Shown here: in pieces, positions 34,943 through 46,808 of the stretch
Numbering within the stretch: position 1 is the first letter of the stretch
Layout: each line of letters starts with the position of its first letter
Assembly (NCBI RefSeq): GCF_001039355.2
Contig: NW_019775870.1
Location: forward strand, 120,936-184,935
DNA: 64,000 bases
Direction: 5' to 3'
Origin: Lingula anatina
Lineage: Eukaryota > Brachiopoda > Lingulata > Lingulida > Lingulidae
Notes under the pieces: generated by a model
Databases searched by the model: none
What the model was told of the DNA's origin: nothing
Seen by the model: the letters and a program-made list of their open reading frames with translations, nothing else
Made by a program: the position numbers and the translations under genes

Positions 34943-37900
34943 ATGGACGGTGCGAGTAATCATAATTACACACCTGATTCATGGGAACAAAATGAGGCAG
35001 GTGATTCCAACGTATCCGAAGGTATGGACAAATCTTTCGCTAAAATGAACGTGAATGCTGCCGAGTTCGTACCAGGTCGAAATGTTCATGCTCGGGAATT
35101 TGTTCCGAATTTTGCCACGAACAGTACAGGTTACTCAAAAGGTGAGCTCTTAATAGGAAAATGACACTCGTAACATTAAGGTTTTTGCTTAAAGTCAGAT
35201 TGCAATACTTTCGTTTTGGACATAAGTTTTGTCGATTTTTAGCAGAACCAGGGAACATTTATATTTACATTTTTGCTTACATACTGTATACAAGTTATGG
35301 TGAAATAGTAAACTAGTGTAGTCAACTTGAGAACGAGTTGAAATTGAGACAATGTGACGATTAAATTAGATTTTAAGTAAATCAAAGTTTTTTTTTAATT
35401 ACTAAATGGTCCTACTATTCAACGAAATTGTTTGGATAAAAAGGAATTCACCTACAACTGAATTCATATTATCATGACTAAGACTGCATTGGTCTGCATA
35501 ATCAGCCTCCAGCACTCCTATTAATGATAATTTAATAACTTCTGCTCTAGTCTAAAAGATACTGCTTAGGTAAAAACAACATTTAAAATCTATCACTACT
35601 TCTGGACAGGTCTGAATTTTTCCTTCGGCTTTTATCTGTCATTCTTTGTGTCACGCACTGCTGAAATTTATTGAGACATTTGATGATTTTAGGAAATTGA
35701 TACACCTAACATTATGCTCTCAATTGATTCATGAAGTCCAAGAAACCCTTGCATCCACTTGCTCCTGCTGTCGACAGCATAGTTTGAAGCATGTATAGGT
35801 TTCACCATATTGTATTGGCTTCCATACTTTATCTTGCTCAGTACTGTAAACACAGAAAACATGAATAAGAAAGCTTACAACAGGAAAAACAAATTAGTTT
35901 TACATCTGTCAATTTATTTATTTATTTTTGTAAAGGGCAATTTCTTATAAGGTAAAATTATTTTCCCTAAGAGGAACAGTAATAGATTATAAAAAGAAAA
36001 ACATTCAGAACTCAAGAAATGTTATATTGGCTTTTTACACTGGATATGTATTTATTATACATAGTAAACTAAAGCTGAGTACATTGTAGGAGAGAAGATT
36101 TTATAGTTTGATTTAATGGTGTTTTTGCAGTGTTGTGGAATGGATATATATTAATTAAACATACAGGAGTATTTGAGACGGGCATGTTTCATTTTTAAAG
36201 GAGCATTGAAAATGGTGAGAATCCATGTTTTGACATGTAGATATACTTTCCCAATATTGCATAACCTTTCCTAAAACACTGCCTTTTTTTGACAGTTGAA
36301 ACCGAAACAGAAAATATATCACAAGAAAGACAAATGGATGAAAGAGAAGAAACTCCACCAGGTATGTGCATTTAAACTTCTGTAGGCGACCAGATGCTAC
36401 TGGTTTAAATGTTTTGTAAAAAGTGTCATAACCAGATGACGGTTTTGTTGGGCTAAGTCTTATGTCAGATAAAACCAGACTTCTAATCTGTTATATCTGG
36501 TGATCCTTTGTCTTGTCTGCTTATTAACCTTTCAGAACATGTGTGCTGCCTCTTTTGTAAAACAACCACATAATTGTTGTTAGGGGTAAATCAAAACATT
36601 TGGTTGACATCTTTTTTGAATCCATTTGACTTCATTCTTTGACATACCAATGCAGGATTCACTCAGGATGGAGTATGTCTCTAAAAAGATTATTTTACCC
36701 CAATAAAAATTTCAACCTATTCATTGATAAAATTGGTGGGTAAAGCTGAGGATATTACACCTAATTTTTTCCTTAAATTAGAATATTTAACATTGGCTAC
36801 CGTTTTCTTACTCAGCCCAGCCCTTTGAAAGGCGGATACAGTTTTTGCCAAGTTGGAAGCATGAGCAGGGTCCTTTGTTTGTATGTTATTTGGCTGGTAT
36901 ATATTGTTGATATAGCAAACATTCCAACTTGAAACAACAAGGATTACTGTTATGAATGTGATGTTATAATGAATTATGTTAATGTAGAATTGTTTTAGAG
37001 ATATGAATTGATATGAATATCTTTAAAAAATTATATTATTTCATATTCTCAGATGACTGGGCTGCTAAAGAAGACAATTTGGAAGATGAAGATGATGGTG
37101 GAGGGGAAGAGGAGGAAGAGGATGAAGATGACGATGAATTAGCAGAAGCAGCTAAACCCAAGAAAAAATCCACAACTGAAGGCCCTCCCAAACCTAAAAA
37201 AGAACATGTCAATGTAATCTTTATTGGACATGTAGATGCTGGCAAATCTACAATTGGTGGTCACATGATGTAAGGCTATACGGTCACTGTAAAAGGGTGT
37301 ATTTGGTAGTTCCAGTAGTGTTTAGTCTATTGAGATGCAAGGACATTGTTGGACACAAGTGGATAGACTTTTTCCTTAGCCTGATATAGCTTTTGATTAT
37401 AAATCAGTTCTTTGAAAAAAAATGCTTTTAAGTGTGAAATTTAGTATTTGAACTGTTGATCAAATAAACTCACCACAAAGGGTCTTATTTACTATCAAAT
37501 GTTATTTTTGCTTCTTATTCGATGACATTTTTGTTATGAATATTCGCTCACTAGTACTGCAAAATTTTGTGGAAAAGATCACTTACTGCAAAAACATTTT
37601 ATCCGTACTTTTGACCAGCTCTTCACAACTTTTGATGATGTCAATCAAAAGTTTTGCTGCAATTATCTTGAAATCTCCTTATTTCAGGTTTTTGACTGGA
37701 ATGGTTGACAGTAGGACGCTAGAAAAATATCAAAGGGAGGCTAAAGAAAAAAACAGAGAAACATGGTAATGTTTTGCAATTTCTGTATAAAATCTGGCTT
37801 TCTATTGAAGTGTAGGGTGCACTTGCACTATTTAAGTGCTGGCAAATGATCATAGATGAATAAATCAAATTTTTAATATAACGAAATTTATTTTCTGTCA

Positions 37901-40900
37901 TATGTATTCCTTATTACTGTATAGGTTAAAATAATTGATTGAAAGTTTATTTGCCATTGTAAAACATATGTAAAACAACCACATAAGTTTCTGGGGTAGC
38001 GCTAACACTTGCCAATTTAGCCAAATGCTAAAACTGACTGAAATTGGCTAAAGAAAAAGGGCTAGATTTGACATGTTTTAGCCAAATTATAACCATTTTG
38101 ATAACAAATTGACAAAAATGTGGTGATATGGCTAAGCGAAAAAAATTGCTAGCGCTACCCCAGAGTTTATATGTGATTATTCATGGTCTGTATAGTTTGT
38201 TTTTCGTTTTAGGTATTTATCGTGGGCATTAGACACCAATTCAGAGGAAAGAGAAAAGGGCAAGACGGTGGAAGTAGGCAGAGCATATTTTGAAACGGAA
38301 AAGAAACATTTCACAATCCTAGACGCCCCTGGACACAAAAGCTTTGTGCCAAACATGATTGGTGGAGCATCACAGGCTGATCTAGCAGTTTTGGTAAAAT
38401 AAAGTCTTGTGTTCATCAGACGGAGTAAAGAAGTAGTGGTCATTGCTGTTGAACAAGAAAAGATGTTTCACTGGTGACAAGCAGAGATGATCTAAAGCCA
38501 GAAATTGATTGTGTTTTGTAACGTTTACCAATAAAATTTATGTCTGTTCTAAGGTAGAACTGAGGGCTTTTTTTCCAAATATCATAAAATGTGTAGGTTG
38601 GTAATTTTTATCATTCCCATCATAACAGTGAAATCATAACAAGTCAAGTTTCCATCACAGAAAAGGAAGATGCTGGTATCAAATTTACATTATTTTTCCA
38701 TCTGTATATGCAGGTCCATGTTTGGAAGTAAAAGAATATTGCTATCCACAAAAATTTAACAAAAAAGTATTTAGTGACAAACTTTTTTATCACTCTCAAA
38801 ATTGGATTGTAATCTACTGCAACAGTATTTTGTACTCATTTTGATCACAATATAACCTTAAGAGTTATTTGTTTCAGGTAATCTCAGCTAGGAAGGGAGA
38901 ATTTGAGACAGGATTTGAAAGAGGTGGTCAAACACGAGAGCATGCAATGTTAGCCAAGACAGCAGGAGTCAAACATTTAATAGTCCTTATCAACAAAATG
39001 GATGACCACACAGTAGATTGGTCAGAGGCAAGGTAAGGAAAGTTAGAAAAGGATTTTTTTTTTTTTTTCTTTTAGGCAACCTATGGTAGGTGACCCACAA
39101 CTACACTGCCCCAGTGCTGGCCATCATTGGCTAGGCAAGCAAGTTTGGTCGCTGGTAGACCTGAATCGTCCTCCAGCTGATCCACATGTTCTCATTGGAT
39201 GACCATGCTTGAATCTCCCTGTTGACTCTCCCAGTAACAAACCCAAAAGCAGGTTCATCATCATGCCTCAGTAGATGCCCCACCAGTTTCAGTCAGCCAA
39301 CCCAGATCTTCTCTGATGTGAGAACCAGCTCCTCATAAAGTTTGTCGTCTTCTGTGCAGCAGACACCCTCTTAAACACTCTTGGCATCCTGGTATATACA
39401 CCCCTTAGCAATTTTTCCATTGCCTTTGTGAGTGTCCAAGCTTCCAAATTGTATAGTAACACTTATTCTACTGCTGCCATAAATAGCCTGATTTGCGCCC
39501 AGTGGACAGCTGTGACTTCCATATTTTTTTCAGTCCACACTTGCCTTTTTCTGGTGCTATCATCGTGCTCAGTGCTGATGGTGCATGACCCTAGTCCTCC
39601 ACTATGTCAAGGGTGTCTCTTGGAGTTGTCTTAATATGTGGGCTTGGCTGGACTTTATATGCAATAACCTTGGTCTTTTTAGAGATGATGTGCAGCCCAA
39701 GTTTTGCAGATTCTACCTCCGCACATCTGCATTTATTGACTGTCTATTATAAAACAATTTATGTTGACATGTTCGAGTTTGGTGAAATAATCAATACTGT
39801 TGAATTAGGTGAAAAGCATAAATGAAGAAGAGTACTTGAATAAAAAGCATAAATGAAGAAAAGTACTTGTTGAGGGGGGAAAACTTTATCCCATTGTGAA
39901 GAATGAAGTACCTTAGAAAAATTTTTCTTTAAAAATGTTAGAAAGTGAGTGCATATGTCTTTATTTACCTTGTAGCAAGTATTTTGAATATTACTGTTTT
40001 TCTTTGCAGGTTTAATGAATGTAGAGATAAATTGCTTCCATATCTAAAGAAATGTGGCTTCAATCCCAAAACCGAAATGTTTTTTATGCCTGCGTCAGGC
40101 TACACTGGGGCCTTCCTTAAAGAACCTGCAGATGAAAAAATATGTCCATGGTATAGGTAAGGTTGACATTGTCAATGAAGTTTTTTTTACCATTGTGCAA
40201 TAAATATAATATGGTAAAATTTAAAAACTGTGATTGTTAAACTTTTCCCCAAACAAGGAAAAATGGCAAGCATGCCCAGTGTTGTAGCATGATATCAGTT
40301 CAACATTTGCCACAATGCCTGAAAGGCTATACAGAAAGGGAAAAGTCTTCTGAGTTTATCCAGATATTGGAGTGTTAATTCCACTCGTTCCCCTGCAAGA
40401 TTTTTTTAAAGACCAATTTCATCCCTGTACATAGCTGGTGCATGTTTGATGATGTTTATGGGATTTTTTTTCAGGGGTCCTACTTTTATTGAATATTTAG
40501 ACAATATGCCCAATTTGGATAGAAGTGCTGATGGACCTGTGAGGTTACCAATTGTGGACAGATACAAGGTATTTTTTAAGAATAAAACATTTTATTGTAA
40601 TATTTTAATGTGTTAGACAAACTTAAGCAGATCATTTTTTGCTCAATGAGAAAGGTAGAGGAGAAAGTGAGATGGTAATGATGAAGTACAAAACTGTATT
40701 CTATGTGAAGAAACAGCACGTCAGACTGAACCATTTTCCCTCATCTTGGTTTTAAAAAGTACTTCATATGAAATAATGAATTGTCATATTACTTGGCTGT
40801 GCAGGCAAAGTCTATAACTAAATGTTTCATGAAATTCTCTTGAAGATGGGTCCTCACTGTATTCTTTCAGGATATGGGAACAGTAGTTTTAGGAAAACTG

Positions 40901-43900
40901 GAATCTGGCACCATTGCAAAAGGCCAGACACTTACCCTGATGCCAAACAAGGTGAGAACATACGTTGACAAGAATTGCCTTTTTGTTCTCATTTTCTAAG
41001 TTTGAAGGATTTTGCACTTTTTTCTTGTAGAAAAATTCTTTTTGTTAAACCATTGGGTAATATATGTAGAACCAGAATGAGTTGGGCGAAATATGGAAAA
41101 CATTTCTTATTTTCTGCAGGCTTATTGGAAACTAATATCGTTGGTAAATTTACCATGCAAGAGTGAGTCCAACTTAAAAATCATAGCATCTCAGTTTATA
41201 TTGATGTAGAGAGTGTGAAACTCAACAGGGGTGAGATTTTTCTGGCTATCAGTGGATGTCAGACTTTATGGGAACCAAAAATGCCATTGATCTATGCTCC
41301 CTGACCCCACACCGTATTTTTCAACTTTTTTTTTACTAAATGGTAGTCTCATCCAAAACTGCAGTGAATATATTTCAATCCCTTCATCACCAGGTCAGTG
41401 TTGATGTGTTGATGATCCTGTCAGATGAAGAGGAAGTGGAAAGCGTCCTGCCAGGAGAAAATGTCAAACTGAAGCTTAAAGGAGTGGAGGAAGAGGACGT
41501 GTCTCCAGGATTTGTTCTTTGCTCACCTGAGGATCTGTGTAACACAGGCAAAAGATTTGATGCACAAGTGAGATGGTGTATTATTTAAGGGTTGTCATGA
41601 AAAATAATCAAGAAATGGAAATAATCTGAAGAATAGGTTATTAAGAATGAAGGATTTGCTAGATGAGGTCAAATGACAGTTTTGTTGAAATGGGTTTGGG
41701 CTCAAAGACAAATATGATCAGAATGTCTTTGATGACTTGGAGTTTATCATCTTCAAAATCCGAAATAGCTTGGCTAAGAAAATATATTGATACATAATAC
41801 ATTTCAGACAGAATTTTTCTTAATTTGAAATAAGGATACTGATACTGTCAAGGAGTATTGATCAAATTAAATGTTTGTAGATTTGTGTTTATTCTTCTGA
41901 AATTTAATTTGTATTTCTGTATTTTTGCAGGTTGTGATATTAGAACATAAATCAATTATTTGCCCAGGCTACAGTGCAATTGCCCACATTCATGCTTGTG
42001 CAGAGGAGATTGAATTCAAAGTGAGTTCTAAATTACGTACTTGGCATTATTAAAATACACTAGTCAGAAAGTAATTTTGATTCCAATTTATAAGCATTTT
42101 ACATTTGATTGGCTTACATATCTGAAATACACTCGATCAAAAAAGTTTGGAAATGGGAAAATTTTGCTCAATAATTAATAAAAATATGTACTGAAGTGGA
42201 AAAATCTATTGTGTACATAAAAATTATCAACTGGTGGGTGCATTATCCATTTATATTTGGTAAAAATATTTACCCAGCTCATATGGCTATTTTACAATAA
42301 TTCAAAATAACAATGTTTCCAGACTTTTTTGGTCTGGTGTATATTGAATTGATTACAAGTTGTAATATATCGTAATAAGTACCAAGGAATAAAGATCATA
42401 TTTATATATGACAAAAGGTGAAGCTGCTCAACTATTAAATTGTGGTTGTGTCCATCTTGTGTATAACACACCCTTGCGCACTACTCACCTGCTGCTGAGT
42501 TGTAAGTCAAAGCAACAATTTCCAATAGGTATACTTTTAGTGTCTAAATTCTGGCCCCCGTTTCACAAAGAATCTTAAATCCTTAGTTGACTAGCGCGAG
42601 CTGAATGGCCTAGCTAGGTCGACTACGCTGCAGTCGACTAGGAGTGTTTCACAAAGAATCTAACGTCTTAGCATGGCGTGCTTACCGTAGTCAACGCGCA
42701 CAAGAAACTCTTCAAGAAAAGGAGGTTTTAAATTTCAAAAGTTTCACAAGACATGACGTTTCATGGCCTCTTTCCGCCGAGAACGATCGTTTATCAACAC
42801 TAAAAATCAGCCAAAACACAAACAAAGTTTGTTTTGGAACTTTATTGATTAGTTTAACTTCGATACAACTTCAAAGTAACAGTTAAACATTAGCTTGTCG
42901 TGGAACACTGCTGACGGACGTCTAGCGGTCAAAAACATAAACAAACACGGGATCGGCTGGGTGAAGTGGCATTTTATTTTTTATTTCAATATTCAAGAAA
43001 TGTCAGTGCTATTCAAGGATATTATAACACAATATCTTGAAGGAGGTATGTTTTTTCCAAATTTTTGTTGTTTATGCTCTCATTTACCAAGTTTTAGTTG
43101 AGCTTGCCGACTTAAGTCTCCTCCCGAGGAGGCTTGACATCGTCGACTTACAGCTAAGAAAAAAACGACGTAAGCGACCTTTTAGATTCTTTGTGAAATG
43201 GGACTTAGTGACGTAACGACTTAATTACGTTGGTAACCAAGCCCTAAGTCAGGGAAAAGTTTTTTTGTGAAACGGGGGCCTGGTCTTAACATGGATTAAG
43301 CACTGCAATCACAGTGATGCAATAATTTGTGACCAACAACAACTCAAACGACACTCATAATTTGCACCATTTACTAAAAATAATAAAGATGGGCATCTTT
43401 CTTGCACACTTGTGATATGTATTATTCTATTGTCATAAAACATATCACTGCCGTCAGAGATAACACCTTTTAATCATAACGTGAAGTATATATGTATATG
43501 GTTTCATTAATTTTTTTAGGATCAGACTATCGACAATTTTCATAACATACATTTAGGGTTTTTTTTTACAAGTTTGTAAATAACAATGTATTATTGATAG
43601 ATAAACAGCTCACATTAAAACCATTGTGAGGTCATTTTGCTTCAAATATTTGACTAATTCCCCAAACTTTTTACTTTGATATATTAAAATCTCCATCCAG
43701 TTACATATTGCCATGTATTTGGGTTAAGGATAATTTTCAGTTTGTGTGAGTGCGAGCGCACAGACACACACACACTCCCACTGATGAGCCATTTCGTTAT
43801 ATCTGTAATTTAAAAAAAAATATTTCAAACTGAAGATATTTGGACAAAAAATAATGGAAAAAACAAGTGAAAAATGAACTTCTGTTTGATCTGAACATTC

Positions 43901-44448
43901 ACATATATATTTATACCTTTTACAGGTATTGATGTGTTTGATAGACAAAAAGACTGGTGAAAAGAACCAGATGAAGCCTAGATTTGTGAAACAGGACCAG
44001 ATCTGCATAGCACGTCTAGAAGTATCAGGAGGAGTAATTTGTTTGGAACCCTTCAAGAAATTTGCACCAATGGGAAGGTTCACCCTAAGAGATGAGGGTA
44101 AGGGTGATTGGTCAACATTCCTAATGATTGCAGAATTTAACTGTGCAAACTATTTTGTTTTGTTAATTTGACAAGTGCTAATTTTTGCGAAGTCCTGTGT
44201 AGATATCAGTGTGTTCAAACCATACTAGCTTACTACTTATTTGTGATGGCTCTGTTGGTGATATAAAAAAACTGATGTAATGTGTAAATCAGAAAATAGG
44301 TAAATGACTATTGTAACTCAAGTATATAAAAAACGTGAACTTTGCATATGTCTGTAGTTCTTCCAGCTACTGAAAAAAAATGTTTTCTTCTTTAAATATT
44401 TCAGGAAAAACCATCGCAATCGGCAAAGTCTTGAAGATTGTAGAATAA
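34943..44448 (+). CDS. GSPT1: Eukaryotic peptide chain release factor GTPase subunit eRF3
   Basis: Coding exons: 34943-35141, 36296-36361, 37053-37269, 37688-37765, 38213-38393, 38878-39032, 40010-40156, 40475-40568, 40871-40951, 41394-41567, 41931-42020, 43926-44097, 44405-44448. They join to 565 codons and TAA. Partner of eRF1; GTP hydrolysis drives peptide release at stop codons in the cytosol. The N-terminus has two PAM2-like motifs for poly(A)-binding protein ([21 protein letters not shown]), then an acidic tract (about 93-117) and a lysine-rich linker. GTPase motifs are G1 GHVDAGKST (147-155), G3 DAPGH (224-228) and G4 NKMD (286-289). The EF1-alpha-like beta-barrel domains end with [19 protein letters not shown] chose the ATG at 34943 because its product matches the usual eRF3 beginning; an in-frame ATG at 34787 would add 52 residues. 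Introns carry MITEs and a LINE fragment. Confidence 0.96.
37991..38163. mobile_element. MITE in eRF3 intron 4
   Basis: 173 bases with inverted ends (CTGGGGTAGCGCTA... and ...TAGCGCTACCCCAG) and AGTTT on both flanks, consistent with a 5-bp target duplication. The interior repeats GGCTAAA/TTTAGCC words. No coding capacity. It ends about 50 bases before the acceptor of eRF3 exon 5. Confidence 0.85.
39052..39760 (-). mobile_element. Degenerate, 5'-truncated LINE fragment (reverse transcriptase C-terminal region)
   Basis: On the minus strand, broken frames give [20 protein letters not shown], then after frameshifts [10 protein letters not shown], and finally [20 protein letters not shown] followed by [11 protein letters not shown] and a stop. 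These are typical of the end of RTE-like LINE polyproteins. The stop is followed directly by an A-tract (poly-T at 39052-39073 on the plus strand), marking the 3' tail. Several frameshifts show it is long dead. It lies in eRF3 intron 6, antisense to the gene. Confidence 0.72.
42129..42343. mobile_element. Tc1/mariner-like MITE in eRF3 intron 11
   Basis: Terminal inverted repeats (CACTCGATCAAAAAAGTTTG and its partner ending ACTTTTTTGGTCTGGTG) are bounded by TA on both sides, the target duplication of the Tc1/mariner superfamily. About 215 bases, no transposase. A truncated relative in opposite orientation is at 14217-14350. Confidence 0.8.
42553..43280. mobile_element. 728-bp terminal-inverted-repeat element in eRF3 intron 11
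   Basis: Ends are GGCCCCCGTTTCACAAA and its inverted partner (TTTGTGAAACGGGGGCC). Sub-terminal copies of TTTCACAAAGAATCT (near 42648) and AGATTCTTTGTGAAA (near 43184) form a second inner inverted pair. The interior has several GTCGAC/GTCGACT words. The open frames inside (80 and 68 codons) have no recognisable transposase motif. A clear target-site duplication was not found. Confidence 0.8.
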
Positions 44449-46808
44449 ATGAACTGTAAAGAAGTATCCAAGCAATTCAGCTCAACAACTTGCTTCAGTC
44501 CAATTAACTGAATGAAACAGTGCGCAAGGATTAAATGATGGAATTATTTCCAGGAAGTTTTGTTGTAGTAGCAGTATGAATAGGTTTATAATAAGGAAAA
44601 AAGAAACAGGACTTGGCTGACAATTGGTGTGGAATATCCCCTGTGTTTTCTTAAAGAGCAGTCACTACCTCTACGCTGACAGTTAATTTGCCAAAATCAA
44701 ATTAAAAAGGTTGTATAGAATTCCATTCCCAAAACTCTTTAGGTATTGGTGCTAGTTGCATTTCTTGGACTTATTTAATTATACACACAAGTACATCCTT
44801 TCAGGTTAATTTTGGGCTTATTACAAATTTCAGATCGAGTTGTATAGTTTAATTTTTTGCTTAACTGGCAAGATGTTAGAGGAGTAAGATATGAAGATTT
44901 GTGGACAGCAAAAGCTTGTCAGCGTCTCACATTGAGGCGCATCTTATGAATTTCTTACATTTAAAGGCTGTCAAAAATGGCACAATGTTAACAATTGGTT
45001 CTATTCCTTTTCATTGTGATTAGACGACATTGAACAGCTAGAGCCTATGCCTTAAAAATTGCAGTAAAGATTTCCTTTGCTTATGAAAGATAGCTCCTTA
45101 TTTAATATGTAGAATTGTTTTTCATTCTAACGTTTGTCCATATCATCGAAGTTACCTGATGACTCTAAAATACTGCTAGTCTGGTGTTCTCTGCTGCTGA
45201 GACTGAGAATTCAGCACTTGGGCAGGTTTTGTGTGAATATTTTTCTTGGAAGTATTCAGTGTTTGCTTGAGAGATAATTTATTTTGCAAGAGAGGAAAAC
45301 TGCAAACTACCCAAGGTTTGAAAAAATTTCCCTGTGTGGTGGGAGTGACAGCAAAGCATTAAGAATGAAGCAGTGGTATTGCTTCATGCAACAATGACTA
45401 CAACACTGAAGTTACGCTGTTCATTTATAAAGCTTAATCAGTAACTGTTGAACGGAATTGAGTGACAATTATTATGATTTACTGAGACTGAAAGCAATAT
45501 GGTATCAGTCTAAAGCTGTATAATATCGCATTGCAAAATATAAATTCAATTTCCATGACTGAAATTGAGAAATTTTAATAAAAAAATTTTTGAATGAATG
45601 GTTTTGCTCTTAAGTTGAGGAAATGTGTTTCTCATAACCAAATCCTTAATTAATTTACATGATAAAATATTTTACTTTCCCTTTTATAAAAATACAATAT
45701 AATGCATAGATACTGTAGAGATATTGCCTGTTGTGTGACCATGTCAAATGCAAGTAGAACTATAATTTAAAAATACAAAGAAAATCATCGGTATTATACA
45801 CTTCAGGATAACACAGACTTTGGAAAAGATTTAAATAAGATGCTTATATCTTTGCTTTCATAATAACTCATGGTAACAGACACATCTTCAAAATCTTGGG
45901 TGGGGTGGAGGGGGGGGAGAAAGGGCAATGCAACCCACCAATATTAACTAAATAGATTATACGTGTCTGTATTTGAAGTTGTAAAATAATTAAATTTATC
46001 TGTAAATAGAGTTAAATAACAGCCTGTGCTACACCAGATACATATTTCACTTACATCTTAACACATTGTACCAGCAATGCGTACATTATAAACCCATCCT
46101 GGGTAACAATTTTTCAATCGATTCATTATTAAAGATCAATATTAACGATAAGCAATTAGTTAACAACACATTTTACCCTTGACCCATATTACTTAAATGA
46201 CCAGTAGTCTCTAAATATATCTTTAAATAATATTTTCTGGAATCTTTAAAACTGAACCACTACTCTCAATTACATTAGGTGTCAGAAATTGCAGTATACC
46301 ACAGAAGCAAGTTCAAAGGTAATTTGCATTTCTCATAAAACCGGTGTACTGACAGTAATTTTCATAAATGAGGAATCTTTTCAAAAGTGCAAAAAGTGTT
46401 ACCGGTTTATTTTTGTTAACCCAACAGCAATGATGAATATAATTTGCCTTCTGGGCATGCTCATAAAATTAGCTTGGAAGGATAAAGGTAAGGTTAAATA
46501 TGATACCTCTTGCTTAAGGACATGTTAATCCTCAATTTTTTGGCTACTTATAGAATCTTAAAGAAATAAGCGTGCTGCAACCTATTCTCTATTTAAAAAC
46601 TATCATAACCATTTATCTTGTTCTATAATCTTTGTATTTTTGTAATATATCTTCACGAATGACATGACATTCATATAGGTATATTTATAGATGTAAGTTT
46701 CTTTCTAAACAATTCAAATTTCTCAAATGTCTACAATAAAAATTTGGATTTGTAGGTAATATAGGTAATAAAACTTTTTTCAATATTTTTAAAATGATAT
46801 TTAAAAAA
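44449..46808. other. Convergent 3' region between eRF3 and CANT1
   Basis: eRF3 3' UTR on the plus strand with a possible poly(A) signal AATAAA at 45577-45582, then AT-rich sequence and a G-rich patch near 45900. The frame at 46289-46528 has no supporting features. CANT1 ends at 46809 on the other strand. Confidence 0.55.

Noticed and set aside
37036-37245. Serine-rich minus frame of 69 codons
   Set aside because: Antisense shadow of the acidic tract in eRF3 exon 3.
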